A stretch of DNA of 52,867 bases from an uncultured Lachnobacterium sp. (GCA_900546625.1 URDU01000019.1:1-52867), one strand, 5' to 3'. Shown: positions 40,871-50,885, counted from the first letter of the stretch. Numbers and translations are program-made. The notes: a model not told the origin generated them from the sequence alone.

Positions 40871-43800
40871 ATGAGAGTGTTTAATAAAAAACTTAACAGG
40901 TTACTAGCAATCATGCTAGCTTCTGTAATGGGTGCGACATCACTTCCGGCAACACCGGTAAGTGCTGATACACCCTCTTCAGAGTATGATATATCTAACG
41001 ACGCAGCTTCGGATGATATATCTGACAGTAAAATTCCAGATGAACAGGATTCGGATAATAATGCCACCGAGGAAAAACAGCCGCAGCAGCTGACGGTAGA
41101 GTATACACCGGCGGATGATATTTATGTGGGGAACAAAGTTGTTCCGGTGGTAAAATCCGACAGGGCGGATGCAGCCGTTGACAATTTAAAATACACTGTT
41201 GTAGAAGGCAAAAATCTGATTGAAAAGGATACAGACTTTGCATCAAACGGTATATGGACAGCAAAGGATACCGGAACTGTAAGGATAAAGGTGACAAAAG
41301 CAGAAGATGACAAATATAAGTCAGCAGAGGCAGAATATACTGTTACCATCAAAGAATATGATTACAGCAGTATGAATAACAGCCTGACAGGGACAATGCT
41401 GCAGGGGACACAGTTTTATGTAGAAGCACCTACATTATCGCTGGCAAGTGACAATCAGGCGGTATATGTGGTTAGAAAAGGTGATGAATGGATTGAAGCT
41501 GATAAATATCAGCTTATGCCACAGCAGGGTGATAACAGACAGACTCTTGTAATAGCACGTAAGGACAAGGAAAGCGGAGCTATCACAGATATTGGAAGTC
41601 TGCAGCTCGACTACAAATATGATACACAGCCTCCAAAGATAACATTGAATCCAAAGGAGGATGATAAACCTGCTTTCACAAAGGATGCTGTGGATTATTA
41701 TGGAAATGTCAGAAAAGTAGACATGAATATCCACGATGTCTCTTTGGATGATGGTTCCACACAGCTTTGGGTAAAGGTTGATGACCGGGAAGAATTCGAT
41801 GTATTTGATGTCGATAATGCCCAGAAGCTGATTGATGCAGGAATAGAGTATAGTGACTGGATCGTGACAGGGGCTGATTATAGCAGCTGCATCACATTTG
41901 GTACAAAAGCGGATGAGGAACACAAATATCAGATAATCAGAATGTATGCGAAGGATCAGGCGGAGCATAAGTGTAATGATACAAGCTCAATAGAGCAGCC
42001 GTTTTATGTGGATAGAAAAGCGCCTTCAGGTACTATTGGATATGATGCTGATTTAATAGACGAGCAGAATATGGCCAGTCAGCAGGCATCAAATGTATAT
42101 GGACAGCTGGAGGATATCAGCGGAATAAAGCAGGCATTCTACTATGTGAATAAATCAGATGAAAGTGGCAGTATTTTAAATGATGAGCAGGTAAAAGCGC
42201 TTGATGATTCAGCATGGAAGCCGTTAGAGCTTATTGAGGATACATATGATGCCCGATATAAGTACAAGATCAATACATCTGATCTGAAGGATACTTCATA
42301 TAACGTATATGTAAAGGCTCAGGACAATTGTAATGGCGAGATAGCATTTTTCTCCACAGCGAAGCTGGTTGTTGATACCCTGCCACCGGAGCTTACAGTG
42401 TCACAGGATACCATGACAGCAGCCAATGAAAAAGGCTGGCATAAGGATGATATAAGCTATATCGTTAAAGCAGCTGACAGCTTATCAGGAATTAAGAGTG
42501 TTGAATACACTGTATTTGACGGGAAAAAGAAAATTGTATCAGGACAGACTGTTGAGCTTGACGCAAGCGGGGAAGGAAGGATAACCATTCCGGCAGCAGA
42601 GCAGTTTAACGGAACGGATCTGATGCTTTCAGTAAAGGCAACTGATTATGCCGGACTTAAGACAGAGGTTACAGGTGACAGCTTCAAGTTCAGCATGGAC
42701 AGTCAGTCACCTGATGTCATTATAGAGCCGGAAGCGGGTAAAAACAGAAAATATTTCAATGACGATGTCCGTATAAAAACAAGTGTAACTGACAGCATTT
42801 CAGGTGTTGTATCAGCAAAATACCAGATAGTGACAGATGATCAGTCAGTATCGGATGATGAAGGGGCATGGAATGAGCTTGATGAATCAGGAATCATAAA
42901 TGTATCGGCTGAGGCTTATCTGGATAAAAAGACAGATGTATATGTTAAAGCTGTTGATGAGGCAGGAAACGTGACTGTAGCGGATTTGACAGCAAGCGGC
43001 AGCCAGCCATTTTATATTCATAAGGCAGCGCCTGCAATAACAGTGACATATGGTACACCTGAGCAGCCGGATCCACAGTGCATCCGCAGTGTAAAAGGCA
43101 CTGAGTATTACAGGGAAAACAGGATTGCAACCATTTCGGTAAAAGAGAATGAGCTTTTCTTTGACCCAGATGAAACAAAAATCAATGTAAAGGTTGATGG
43201 AAATGAACAGACACAGTCAGATGCATGGTCTGAAAAGTCATACTGGGTAAAGACAGGCGAGGGAGCAGAAGCTGTTTACAGTAAGCAGCTCGTATTCAAT
43301 GCAGGACACAAGTATGAGCTGAGTGTCAGTGCAAAAGATTTGTGTGGTAATTCAGATAATGGATTTGAGATAGAAGGAGACAAATCAGCAGAGTTTGTAA
43401 TTGACGTACAGTCGCCGACAGGAAATATCAGGTTTGACGGACTTTCAACAGGCATGGATACCGTGTGGGATTTATTGCTGCCAAAAGACAAATATGAGAT
43501 TTCAAGATTTGCTGCCAAGAAGGTCAATATTGCCGGACAGCTAGGAGATGAGCTTAGCAGCATCGAGTCGGCAGAGTATTTCGTTTCAGCAGAGGATGCA
43601 ATAATTGACGTAGACAGTATTCAGGAGGCTGACTGGAAGACACTTGACAGCCTTAATGAGGATGGCACCTTCAGTGAACAGATAGACTGCGAGAACAAAA
43701 ACTGCGTGGTATATGTCAGGGTTACAGATTTAAGCGGTAATGTTTCATATATCAGCACAAATGGATTGGTAGTTGATACATGCGCACCGGCAATATCAGT

Positions 43801-46054
43801 CATCACACCTGAGACAGCATCAGGAATGTACAGTGCAGATGTGCCGGTAAGTATAGAGGTATCAGATGAGAATGCCACAGGAGTTGCATCAGGAATAAAG
43901 AGCGTAAACTATACGGTAACAAATATGGGACAGCCGACACAGGATGGAACATTATATAGCTATGATAAGACAGCAGCGGGCTTAAAAGATCTGGAAAATC
44001 ATGTAACAGAGCAATTTGACATAAGTGCGGCTTCAAACAACAGTAATGAAGTGCGTATAGATGTTACCGCAACAGACAATGCAGGAACGGCATACACAGT
44101 AACAAAATACATAAAAATAGATACAACAGCACCAACAGTGCAGGTAAGCTATGACAATAACAGTGCAGATACATCATTTGGAGACACAGCATACTTCAAA
44201 GCACCGCGAACAGCAACCGTAAAAGTAACAGAGCGTAACTTTGATGCATCAAAGGTAGCAGCGGAAATAAAAGCCGCAGCAGGTAAGGCACCTGCTCTTT
44301 CAGACTGGAGCACAGAAGGTGGAAGCGGTAACGGTGATGATACAGTACATGTTGCCACAATATATTACGGACATGATGACGATTACACATTTGGAATCGG
44401 AGTAAAAGACATTGCGGGAAATGCCGCTGCAGGAGTGGATTATGCAAATTCGCTTGCACCGACAAAATTTACAATTGATACGACAGCACCTGTTATTTCG
44501 GTAGCATATGATAACAACAGTGCATCAAACGGAAACTATTATAATAACAAGAGAACAGCAACTGTGACAATCACAGAGCACAATTTTGATACAAGCAGAA
44601 TAGTACTGAGCATGACTGCACATGATGCAGGAAAATCAGTAGCAGCACCGGCATTTGGAAGCTGGTCCGATAATGGTGATACACATACGGCAACATTAAG
44701 CTTTGATGCGGATGCCACATATACATGGTCACTTGCATATACAGACAAAGCCGGCAATAAGGCAAAAGACCTTGCAAAGCAGGAGTTCTGCATAGATACG
44801 ACAAAGCCTGTTGTAACAATCAAAGGTGTAACCCCGGGCTCAGTAAACAATAATTCAGGAAATATGTCATTTGTAATAGAGTGCACAGATACTAATCTTG
44901 AATCCTTTTCACCGGTGCTTACAGTTGAGGTATATGAAAATGGCAGATTCGTAAGAAAAACGATTACAGGAAACGTGATATCAATTACAAACGGACAACG
45001 TGTAGAGTATAGAAATCTCAATGAGGATGGAGTGTATTCACTGACATGCCATGTACAGGATAAGGCCGGAAATTCTTATGAAACAGTCAATATTATAGAT
45101 GCAGGCGGAAAGCAGGTGACAGAGACTGCAGGGCAGGGAGAAAAATTGATGGATTTCTCCATAAACAAAGGCGGTTCAATCTTCTCGCTGGATGACAATA
45201 CGATGAAGCTTGTAAAGGATTACTATGTGCAGAAGGTATACCATGATGTGGTAGTCAGAGAGATAAATCCGGATGAAGTTACCAGCTGTACTGTCAAAGT
45301 AAATGGAAAAGCACTTAAGCAGGGAACAGACTTCAGTGTGAATAATGTAAGTGAAAGCGATGGCTGGCATAAGTACGAATATGTGATATCAAATGCGGTA
45401 TTTGAAAAAGAGGGTCAGTACAATATCGTTGTGGAGACAAAGGACAAAGCAGATTCAGTTGCCTACAGTGATGTGAAGAGTGTAAATATTGAATTTATTG
45501 TGGACAAGACAGCACCTACATATACATTGACAGGCGTAGATGAAAACAATGAAAACTATATTGGCTCAAAGAATGCAGTATTGATGCCGAAGGATGATGG
45601 CGGAAAGCTTGGACGTGTAAAGATTACTGTAGTGGGCAAGGATGACAAAGAAAAAAAGGTTATTAAGGAAATGTCGGGAGACGATATGCTTGACTATCTG
45701 GACAAGCATGACGGAAAGATAGAGTTTGAAGTACCTAAGGAGGTGCTCTCTGCAAAAGACGGTGATTCAAGGCTTATGGTAGAGTGTGCAGACTGTTCTG
45801 TTGACGAAGGTGGAAAGACCAATGAAGTGAAAAAAATATATGGTAAGGATACAGAAGCAGATACAGAGATTGCCGAAGATGATGTACCTATGGAATCAAA
45901 TTCGTCAGATGTCAAATCAGTAGAAACAAACAATGATAAGGCAGTATATATAATTGGAGCAATAATATTATTTGTACTTATAATTGCTATATTGATAATC
46001 GTTTATTACATGAGAAAAAAGCTGAAAGAAAAAAAAGACAATGATGAGCAATAA
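40871..46054 (+). CDS. Giant Ig-repeat cell-surface protein
   Basis: A 1727-residue surface protein. A signal peptide (cleavage likely after 'PVSA', residue 32) leads into an acidic region and then a series of Ig-like modules, each joined by a linker of the form [FL]xxD..xP: 'FYVDRKAPSG', 'LVVDTLPPEL', 'FSMDSQSPDV', 'FYIHKAAPAI', 'FVIDVQSPTG', 'LVVDTCAPAI', 'IKIDTTAPTV', 'FTIDTTAPVI', 'FCIDTTKPVV', 'FIVDKTAPTY'. That gives about ten or eleven modules. It ends with one membrane segment (about 1690-1711) and a basic tail; there is no LPXTG. Probably an adhesin or a sensor ectodomain. It heads the long operon that follows. Confidence 0.85.
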   Translation: MRVFNKKLNRLLAIMLASVMGATSLPATPVSADTPSSEYDISNDAASDDISDSKIPDEQDSDNNATEEKQPQQLTVEYTPADDIYVGNKVVPVVKSDRADAAVDNLKYTVVEGKNLIEKDTDFASNGIWTAKDTGTVRIKVTKAEDDKYKSAEAEYTVTIKEYDYSSMNNSLTGTMLQGTQFYVEAPTLSLASDNQAVYVVRKGDEWIEADKYQLMPQQGDNRQTLVIARKDKESGAITDIGSLQLDYKYDTQPPKITLNPKEDDKPAFTKDAVDYYGNVRKVDMNIHDVSLDDGSTQLWVKVDDREEFDVFDVDNAQKLIDAGIEYSDWIVTGADYSSCITFGTKADEEHKYQIIRMYAKDQAEHKCNDTSSIEQPFYVDRKAPSGTIGYDADLIDEQNMASQQASNVYGQLEDISGIKQAFYYVNKSDESGSILNDEQVKALDDSAWKPLELIEDTYDARYKYKINTSDLKDTSYNVYVKAQDNCNGEIAFFSTAKLVVDTLPPELTVSQDTMTAANEKGWHKDDISYIVKAADSLSGIKSVEYTVFDGKKKIVSGQTVELDASGEGRITIPAAEQFNGTDLMLSVKATDYAGLKTEVTGDSFKFSMDSQSPDVIIEPEAGKNRKYFNDDVRIKTSVTDSISGVVSAKYQIVTDDQSVSDDEGAWNELDESGIINVSAEAYLDKKTDVYVKAVDEAGNVTVADLTASGSQPFYIHKAAPAITVTYGTPEQPDPQCIRSVKGTEYYRENRIATISVKENELFFDPDETKINVKVDGNEQTQSDAWSEKSYWVKTGEGAEAVYSKQLVFNAGHKYELSVSAKDLCGNSDNGFEIEGDKSAEFVIDVQSPTGNIRFDGLSTGMDTVWDLLLPKDKYEISRFAAKKVNIAGQLGDELSSIESAEYFVSAEDAIIDVDSIQEADWKTLDSLNEDGTFSEQIDCENKNCVVYVRVTDLSGNVSYISTNGLVVDTCAPAISVITPETASGMYSADVPVSIEVSDENATGVASGIKSVNYTVTNMGQPTQDGTLYSYDKTAAGLKDLENHVTEQFDISAASNNSNEVRIDVTATDNAGTAYTVTKYIKIDTTAPTVQVSYDNNSADTSFGDTAYFKAPRTATVKVTERNFDASKVAAEIKAAAGKAPALSDWSTEGGSGNGDDTVHVATIYYGHDDDYTFGIGVKDIAGNAAAGVDYANSLAPTKFTIDTTAPVISVAYDNNSASNGNYYNNKRTATVTITEHNFDTSRIVLSMTAHDAGKSVAAPAFGSWSDNGDTHTATLSFDADATYTWSLAYTDKAGNKAKDLAKQEFCIDTTKPVVTIKGVTPGSVNNNSGNMSFVIECTDTNLESFSPVLTVEVYENGRFVRKTITGNVISITNGQRVEYRNLNEDGVYSLTCHVQDKAGNSYETVNIIDAGGKQVTETAGQGEKLMDFSINKGGSIFSLDDNTMKLVKDYYVQKVYHDVVVREINPDEVTSCTVKVNGKALKQGTDFSVNNVSESDGWHKYEYVISNAVFEKEGQYNIVVETKDKADSVAYSDVKSVNIEFIVDKTAPTYTLTGVDENNENYIGSKNAVLMPKDDGGKLGRVKITVVGKDDKEKKVIKEMSGDDMLDYLDKHDGKIEFEVPKEVLSAKDGDSRLMVECADCSVDEGGKTNEVKKIYGKDTEADTEIAEDDVPMESNSSDVKSVETNNDKAVYIIGAIILFVLIIAILIIVYYMRKKLKEKKDNDEQ

Positions 46055-46184
46055 GATAATTATCTATGTGTTTACATCACCATGTGGTGGTGTGGGAAAA
46101 ACAACAATGTCTGTGGCATGCGCGAAAGCGCATGCCCTTCAAGGCAGACCTGGCAACGAAGATTTTGAATTCTGGGAGGAGTGA
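46041..46184 (+). pseudogene. Remnant of a ParA/MinD-type P-loop ATPase
   Basis: A 47-codon frame overlapping the end of the surface-protein gene. It reads 'IIIYVFTSPCGGVGKTTMSVACAKAHALQG', split here as IIYVFTSP and CGGVGKTTMSVACAKAHALQ: a deviant Walker A box of the MinD/ParA/CpaE ATPases with its first helix. It then breaks off into 'RPGNEDFEFWEE' and stop. The rest of the ATPase, normally 200 or more residues, is missing. Its last codons form the GGGAGGA ribosome site of the next gene, so an in-frame internal deletion that kept both ends explains it best. Expression as a micropeptide cannot be excluded. Confidence 0.65.
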
Positions 46185-46186
46185 GT

Positions 46187-46963
46187 ATGAGATTTGAAAT
46201 AGCAGCTGACACGGACAGAGGAATCGTAAAAGAAACTAATCAGGATAGTCTGCTGGTAAAGTGCTTCTCAACATGCAAAGGAGACATGGCATTTGCAGTA
46301 TTATGTGACGGCATGGGCGGCTTATCGAAGGGTGAGCTGGCCAGTGCCACTGTAGTCAGAGCATTTGACAGATGGAGTGACGAGCAACTGCCTGAGCTTT
46401 GCAAATCGTCGAACCCGGATATTGACAGTCTGATTCTGGAAAGACAGTGGGATGAAGTAATACAGCAGCAGAACGAAAAAATAAAAGCATATGGCAAAGC
46501 ACATGCAGTAAACATGGGAACAACAGTGGTAGTGCTGCTTGTCACGCAAAAAGCCTACTACATTATAAACGTGGGCGATTCCAGAATATATAGCCTTTCA
46601 GACCATATAGAAAGGCTTACGACAGACCAGACATATGTACAGCGGGAAATTATGAATGGAAATATGACACAGGAGCAGGCTATGAGAGATCCGCGAAGGA
46701 ATGTACTGCTGCAGTGTGTCGGGGCATCAGCAGAGGTAAAGCCGGAGTACAGGACCGGGGCAATGAAAAATGGAATGTCACTTCTGCTTTGTTCAGATGG
46801 CTTCAGGCATGAGGTATCAGAACAGGAAATCTATGAGATGCTGAAAACGGCAGCAACTGTAGACGGGCAGAATATGCACGACAGACTGGAGCAGCTCATC
46901 AGACTCAGCATGCAAAGAGGAGAGCGCGATAATATAACAGCAGCGCTCATAAAGGCACAGTAG
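46187..46963 (+). CDS. PP2C-family Ser/Thr protein phosphatase
   Basis: A 258-residue metal-dependent phosphatase. The signature is complete: 'AADTDRGIVKETNQDSLL' (residues about 5-22), 'AVLCDGMGGLSKGE' (about 39-52), 'INVGDSRIYSL' and the C-terminal 'RDNITAALI'. It should reverse phosphorylation by the kinase encoded directly downstream. The ATG is 7 bases after GGGAGGA; the in-frame GTG at 46181 abuts that site and is not credible. There is no membrane segment, so it acts in the cytoplasm. Confidence 0.93.
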   Translation: MRFEIAADTDRGIVKETNQDSLLVKCFSTCKGDMAFAVLCDGMGGLSKGELASATVVRAFDRWSDEQLPELCKSSNPDIDSLILERQWDEVIQQQNEKIKAYGKAHAVNMGTTVVVLLVTQKAYYIINVGDSRIYSLSDHIERLTTDQTYVQREIMNGNMTQEQAMRDPRRNVLLQCVGASAEVKPEYRTGAMKNGMSLLLCSDGFRHEVSEQEIYEMLKTAATVDGQNMHDRLEQLIRLSMQRGERDNITAALIKAQ

Positions 46964-46972
46964 GAGGAATAG

Positions 46973-48670
46973 ATGCTTGAAATAGGCTCTTTAATTGACG
47001 GAAAATACAAGATACTAAACGAAGTTGGACACGGCGGAATGAGCGTTGTGTACCTGGCTATGAATGAAAGGGCAAACAAACAGTGGGCAATAAAAGAGGT
47101 CAGAAAGGATGGAGTAAAGGATTTTGAGGTGGTAAAGCAAAGTCTTGTTGCGGAGACCAATATGCTCAAAAAACTGAGCCATCCCAGTCTTCCTGATATT
47201 GTCGATGTCATAGATGAGGATGACAGATTCCTTATCGTAATGGATTATATAGAGGGAAATTCTCTCAAGACAGCATTGCAGGAGTACGGAGCCCAGTCGC
47301 AGAAAAATGTGATAAAGTGGGCCAAACAGCTATGCGACGTTCTTGGGTATCTGCACTCACAGAACCCGCCAATCATATATCGTGATATGAAGCCGGCAAA
47401 CATAATGTTAAAGCCTGATGGAAATGTGGTGCTTATAGATTTTGGAACAGCAAGGGAATATAAGGAAAATAACATAGAGGATACGACATGTCTTGGCACG
47501 ATGGGATATGCTGCACCGGAACAGTTTGGTGGAATGGGACAGACAGACGCGAGAACAGATATATATTGTCTGGGAGCCACAATGTATCATCTTGTTACGG
47601 GAATGAATCCCTGTGAGCCACCTTACGAAATAAGGCCGATCAGAGAAATTGACCCAACAGTGTCAGGTGGTCTTGAACGTATTATTACAAAGTGTACACA
47701 GCCGGATCCAAACAACAGATATCAGAGCGCAGCTGAGCTGATGTATGACCTTGAGCACTATACAGAGATTGATGACATGTATAGGAAGAATCTAAAGAGA
47801 AAGCTTGCGGTATTTATCACCACATCAGCTTTGACGCTGCTGCTTGGAACAAGTACAGTATTAAGCTATTGTGCGGCAGAACACAAAAAAAATGAAAACT
47901 ATAATAGCATATTAAAAGAAGCGGATACCTATGACAATTATGACAACGGATATTACACGGCTATAGTAACCGACCCGACAAGGACGGAGGCGTATCTTAA
48001 GCTGAATGACAAACTGACAGACGATTTTGTACTGAACAGGGATGAGGCGCAGATATTGAACAGGCTGATGGTAGGTATAGATTGCAAGGACCACAATGGC
48101 CGGGTGCATACATATGATGTCATGGCAAAGCTGAAAGAAAAAAATCCAAAGGGATATGAGGATGTATGCTATAAGATTGGTGAAAGCTTTTTATTCTACT
48201 ACGAAATCAATGTGGAAAAAGACAGATACTCCAGTGCGGCGCAGTGGTTCAAGGAAGTAAAGGAGAATCATCCGGAGGCAGGAATATACTGTGAGATATC
48301 AGATTGTCTGACATTGATTAGCCAGTATGATGGAGCAAAGATAAAACAGACAGAAAAAACATATGAAGAATACAAAAAGCTATGGAAGCAAATAAATGAG
48401 CTATATGCAAAATCAGAGAATTTTGACAGCTTAGACGCAAAGATTCAGGTATGGAATGAGATAGATGATATAGTTGACACAAATATCACATCATTTATAG
48501 CAGTGACAGATAAGGATAAAGTTATGGATTTATTACATACAATAAAGGACAAAACAGAAAAGCTGGATAAATCCATAATGCGCGAGCAGATAACAGGATT
48601 GCAGGATAATATAGACAAAACAATTGAGAAGGCACAGAGCGTGAAGGAGGAAAACAAAGATGACTTATAA
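46973..48670 (+). CDS. Membrane Ser/Thr protein kinase (PknB-like catalytic domain)
   Basis: A 565-residue kinase. The cytoplasmic domain has 'GHGGMSVVYLA' (19-29), the ATP lysine K41, the catalytic loop YRDMKPAN (136-143; Tyr for the usual His), DFG (156-158) and 'GTMGYAAPEQ' (175-184) after the Thr-rich activation loop 'EDTTCLG'. One membrane segment (278-299) leads to an external part of about 265 residues, helical and TPR-like, without PASTA repeats, so it does not sense muropeptides in the usual way. It is 9 bases after the phosphatase gene, and its end overlaps the next gene. Confidence 0.93.
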   Translation: MLEIGSLIDGKYKILNEVGHGGMSVVYLAMNERANKQWAIKEVRKDGVKDFEVVKQSLVAETNMLKKLSHPSLPDIVDVIDEDDRFLIVMDYIEGNSLKTALQEYGAQSQKNVIKWAKQLCDVLGYLHSQNPPIIYRDMKPANIMLKPDGNVVLIDFGTAREYKENNIEDTTCLGTMGYAAPEQFGGMGQTDARTDIYCLGATMYHLVTGMNPCEPPYEIRPIREIDPTVSGGLERIITKCTQPDPNNRYQSAAELMYDLEHYTEIDDMYRKNLKRKLAVFITTSALTLLLGTSTVLSYCAAEHKKNENYNSILKEADTYDNYDNGYYTAIVTDPTRTEAYLKLNDKLTDDFVLNRDEAQILNRLMVGIDCKDHNGRVHTYDVMAKLKEKNPKGYEDVCYKIGESFLFYYEINVEKDRYSSAAQWFKEVKENHPEAGIYCEISDCLTLISQYDGAKIKQTEKTYEEYKKLWKQINELYAKSENFDSLDAKIQVWNEIDDIVDTNITSFIAVTDKDKVMDLLHTIKDKTEKLDKSIMREQITGLQDNIDKTIEKAQSVKEENKDDL

Positions 48671-49079
48671 TCAGTACAGGATGATATTTTACGTATCCTT
48701 CACCGCATTTGCCATAATGCTTATAGCTTCAATAGTCATACTTATAGTGCTTGAAATACCTAAGGTCATAGGTGCACTTACCGGAAAATCTGCCCGGAAA
48801 GGAATTGCAGCAATTGTACGAAAGCAGACAGCGGGACATATTGACATAACATCGTCCGGTCCGATAGCACCGTCATATAACCTGGCAGGGGAGAATAAGA
48901 AAAAGCCGGGATATACACAAAAGGTAGATGAAACTACTGTGCTGGATGCACCGACAGAAGTATTGCAGGATGAAACCACAGTATTGGAAGATATAACCGA
49001 AAAGCTGCAAAAAACCAATATCAGGTTCGAAGTAACAAAGAAAATAGAATTTTTACATACGACAGAATGTATCTCATAA
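48660..49079 (+). CDS. Small membrane protein with two DETTVL motifs
   Basis: A 139-residue protein: one membrane segment (residues 9-31) and a cytoplasmic tail. The tail carries DETTVL twice (90-95 and 104-109) around 'DAPTEVLQ'. TT in an acidic setting resembles the ETT sites that PknB-type kinases phosphorylate in GarA/OdhI and that FHA domains bind. Lying between the kinase and FHA genes, it is a natural candidate for the docking protein that links them at the membrane. This is inference from motif and position; I do not recognise the family. It overlaps the kinase gene by 11 bases. Confidence 0.7.
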   Translation: MTYNQYRMIFYVSFTAFAIMLIASIVILIVLEIPKVIGALTGKSARKGIAAIVRKQTAGHIDITSSGPIAPSYNLAGENKKKPGYTQKVDETTVLDAPTEVLQDETTVLEDITEKLQKTNIRFEVTKKIEFLHTTECIS

Positions 49080-49096
49080 GGAATGGAAAATAGCGA

Positions 49097-50110
49097 ATGT
49101 CTAAATTAAAAGTAAGCATAAAAAAATCGACCGTTACTGCCATGATGAAGGCAGGACGAAAGGAAAGAATAAATGAAACCGAACTAAGCCAGCTAGCCAG
49201 AATAAAACCATGTGGAATCATGCATGTGACAAAAACAAAAAAAGACAGTGTCATATATACGTGCCCTGCAAATATAAATCTTACCGATAGATTGAAAAAA
49301 GCCATAAGCAAATATGATTTCTTTTTCATGATTGAGCAGATAGTAATAATGGTTGAGGATGTATACAATAACGGACTGAACGTAAACAGTGTTCGTTTTA
49401 ATATGGATGACGTATACATAAACGAGATGACAAAAGAGATGTACTTTATATATTTTCCGATAGTAGGAGGACAGGAAAGTGCAGATATTGTCGGGTTTAT
49501 AGAAAACATAATTTATACAATGACACCTGTTATCAATGAGGATACGAATTATATATCCAGATTTATGTATTATGTCAGAAGCTTCCATGGCTTCAACGGC
49601 AATGCAATAGAAAAATATATCTCACGCGAAGAGCGTGCAGTTGTGAACGTGCTGAAAAACAAAGCAGTGACAATGCAGCAACAGATAATGCAGCAACAGA
49701 CAATGCAGCAACAGATAATGCAGCAGGTAATGCAGGGAAGCATGGATGGAACTACAGTGTTGTCAGATGATGGCATATCCGTACAGCAGATACAGCAGAT
49801 GCAACCGGTGAACTATCATTTTGCAAGTCTTACAAGGCAGGTAACAGGTGAAAAGATAGAGCTTGGCAAACCATCGTTTGTGCTGGGAAAGAATCCGGAA
49901 AAGTCAGATTATGCGGTAGCAGACAATACGAATATCAGCAGGGTGCATGCAGTGATAACCATGCGAAACGGACGTTATTATGTAATGGACCAAAATTCTA
50001 CCAATGGCACATTTATCAATGGAAGGATAATAAAGGCGGGGCAGGAAACAGAGATATTACCGGGAGACTGTCTGATGTTAGCTAATGAGGAATTTATATT
50101 TAATGAATAG
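49097..50110 (+). CDS. FHA-domain protein with DUF6382-like N-terminus
   Basis: A 337-residue cytoplasmic protein. Residues 1-185 resemble the N-terminal domain often paired with FHA in Clostridia (DUF6382-like; tentative). Then comes a run of MQQQI/T pentapeptides (193-212) and a flexible segment containing 'DGTTVLSDD' (217-225), similar to the DETTVL sites of the preceding protein. The C-terminal FHA domain (about 245-336) has the phospho-threonine-binding set: 'LGKNPE' (GR loop with Lys), 'ISRVHAVI' (S and H) and 'STNGTFING' (N). It would read threonine phosphorylation by the upstream kinase; the internal TTVL could allow self-inhibition, as in GarA. Confidence 0.88.
   Translation: MSKLKVSIKKSTVTAMMKAGRKERINETELSQLARIKPCGIMHVTKTKKDSVIYTCPANINLTDRLKKAISKYDFFFMIEQIVIMVEDVYNNGLNVNSVRFNMDDVYINEMTKEMYFIYFPIVGGQESADIVGFIENIIYTMTPVINEDTNYISRFMYYVRSFHGFNGNAIEKYISREERAVVNVLKNKAVTMQQQIMQQQTMQQQIMQQVMQGSMDGTTVLSDDGISVQQIQQMQPVNYHFASLTRQVTGEKIELGKPSFVLGKNPEKSDYAVADNTNISRVHAVITMRNGRYYVMDQNSTNGTFINGRIIKAGQETEILPGDCLMLANEEFIFNE
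49673..49732 (+). repeat. 15-bp tandem repeats inside the FHA gene
   Basis: The unit ATGCAGCAACAGAYA repeats three times and then degenerates, encoding MQQQI/MQQQT. Being a multiple of three it can change copy number without breaking the frame. Confidence 0.75.
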
Positions 50111-50145
50111 CTTTAAATATAAAAGGTGAGGAGAATAATACTATT

Positions 50146-50574
50146 ATGGAACTAAAAGAATTAAGTCGCAGAATATCAAGGTACCTGGCAAATGTAGAAA
50201 ATCTGCAGCTTGAGAAAAACAGGCTGCTTAATGAAATAGATGCTTTGGATCAGGAAGCATTGAAAATAAAGGAATATAAATGGCAGGCGCAAAACCGGTT
50301 TAAATGCAGAGTTGATAATATAGCCGGCATGGACAGATATAGCAGTCGTAATATAACAAATCTGAAGGGCAGACTTAAGAGTATTAATTCATTAAATGAT
50401 GGAAAATCGTATGTAGCCAATGCGATGAATGCTATAGATTCAATGCTGAGAGATGTAGAGAATGCAATCAGGAGCAGAAATGACAGGATATATGAAATAA
50501 ATCAGCAGCTGTGTACATATGAGGACAATATAGAGCAGCTGAGAATAAAAAAAAGAAGAATGGAGAGTAAGTAA
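50146..50574 (+). CDS. Small coiled-coil protein (secretion-partner type)
   Basis: A 142-residue, highly charged, all-helical protein without signal or membrane segment. Two long heptad-like helices (about residues 1-55 and 85-140) flank a middle region. Size, shape and place resemble the DUF5082/YwqH-type helical partners encoded before LXG effectors of type VII secretion loci, but I cannot assign the family firmly. A ribosome site GGTGAGGAG lies upstream. The stop overlaps the next start (TAATG). Confidence 0.6.
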   Translation: MELKELSRRISRYLANVENLQLEKNRLLNEIDALDQEALKIKEYKWQAQNRFKCRVDNIAGMDRYSSRNITNLKGRLKSINSLNDGKSYVANAMNAIDSMLRDVENAIRSRNDRIYEINQQLCTYEDNIEQLRIKKRRMESK

Positions 50575-50885
50575 TGGGACAGTACAATTTAAGGTTTGAG
50601 CAGGAGGAATTTACAGAACTTGTGCGTTTATACTCAGAACTTGCAAAGATTGCAGATAGACAGATGAACGATTATCAGATGATACTTGATATTATAAACA
50701 CAAATGCAGTTATAAGCGGTGAATTGCACGATAAGCTGGAAGTGTACGAGGATGCTGTTCATACATATCAGAGTATACTGGGAGAATCCTTCAAGGAAAT
50801 GTCAAAAAAACTTAATGAATTTGTGAGAGATGTAGATGAGGCAGATGGAGATATATATGGTATAGGAACATATGAAGCGTATTAG
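50574..50885 (+). CDS. Small helical-hairpin protein (WXG100-like size)
   Basis: A 103-residue protein predicted to form a helical hairpin: helix about 8-48, turn around 'NTNAVISGEL', helix about 53-92, then a short tail. This matches the size and shape of WXG100/ESAT-6-like proteins, although no W-x-G is present at the turn. It overlaps the preceding gene and lies 18 bases before the large possible effector gene, the usual arrangement of small partner and substrate. Function inferred from context only. Confidence 0.6.
   Translation: MGQYNLRFEQEEFTELVRLYSELAKIADRQMNDYQMILDIINTNAVISGELHDKLEVYEDAVHTYQSILGESFKEMSKKLNEFVRDVDEADGDIYGIGTYEAY

Noticed and set aside
49673..49732. CRISPR-like repeats
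   Set aside because: Fifteen-base units without spacers, in frame within a gene.
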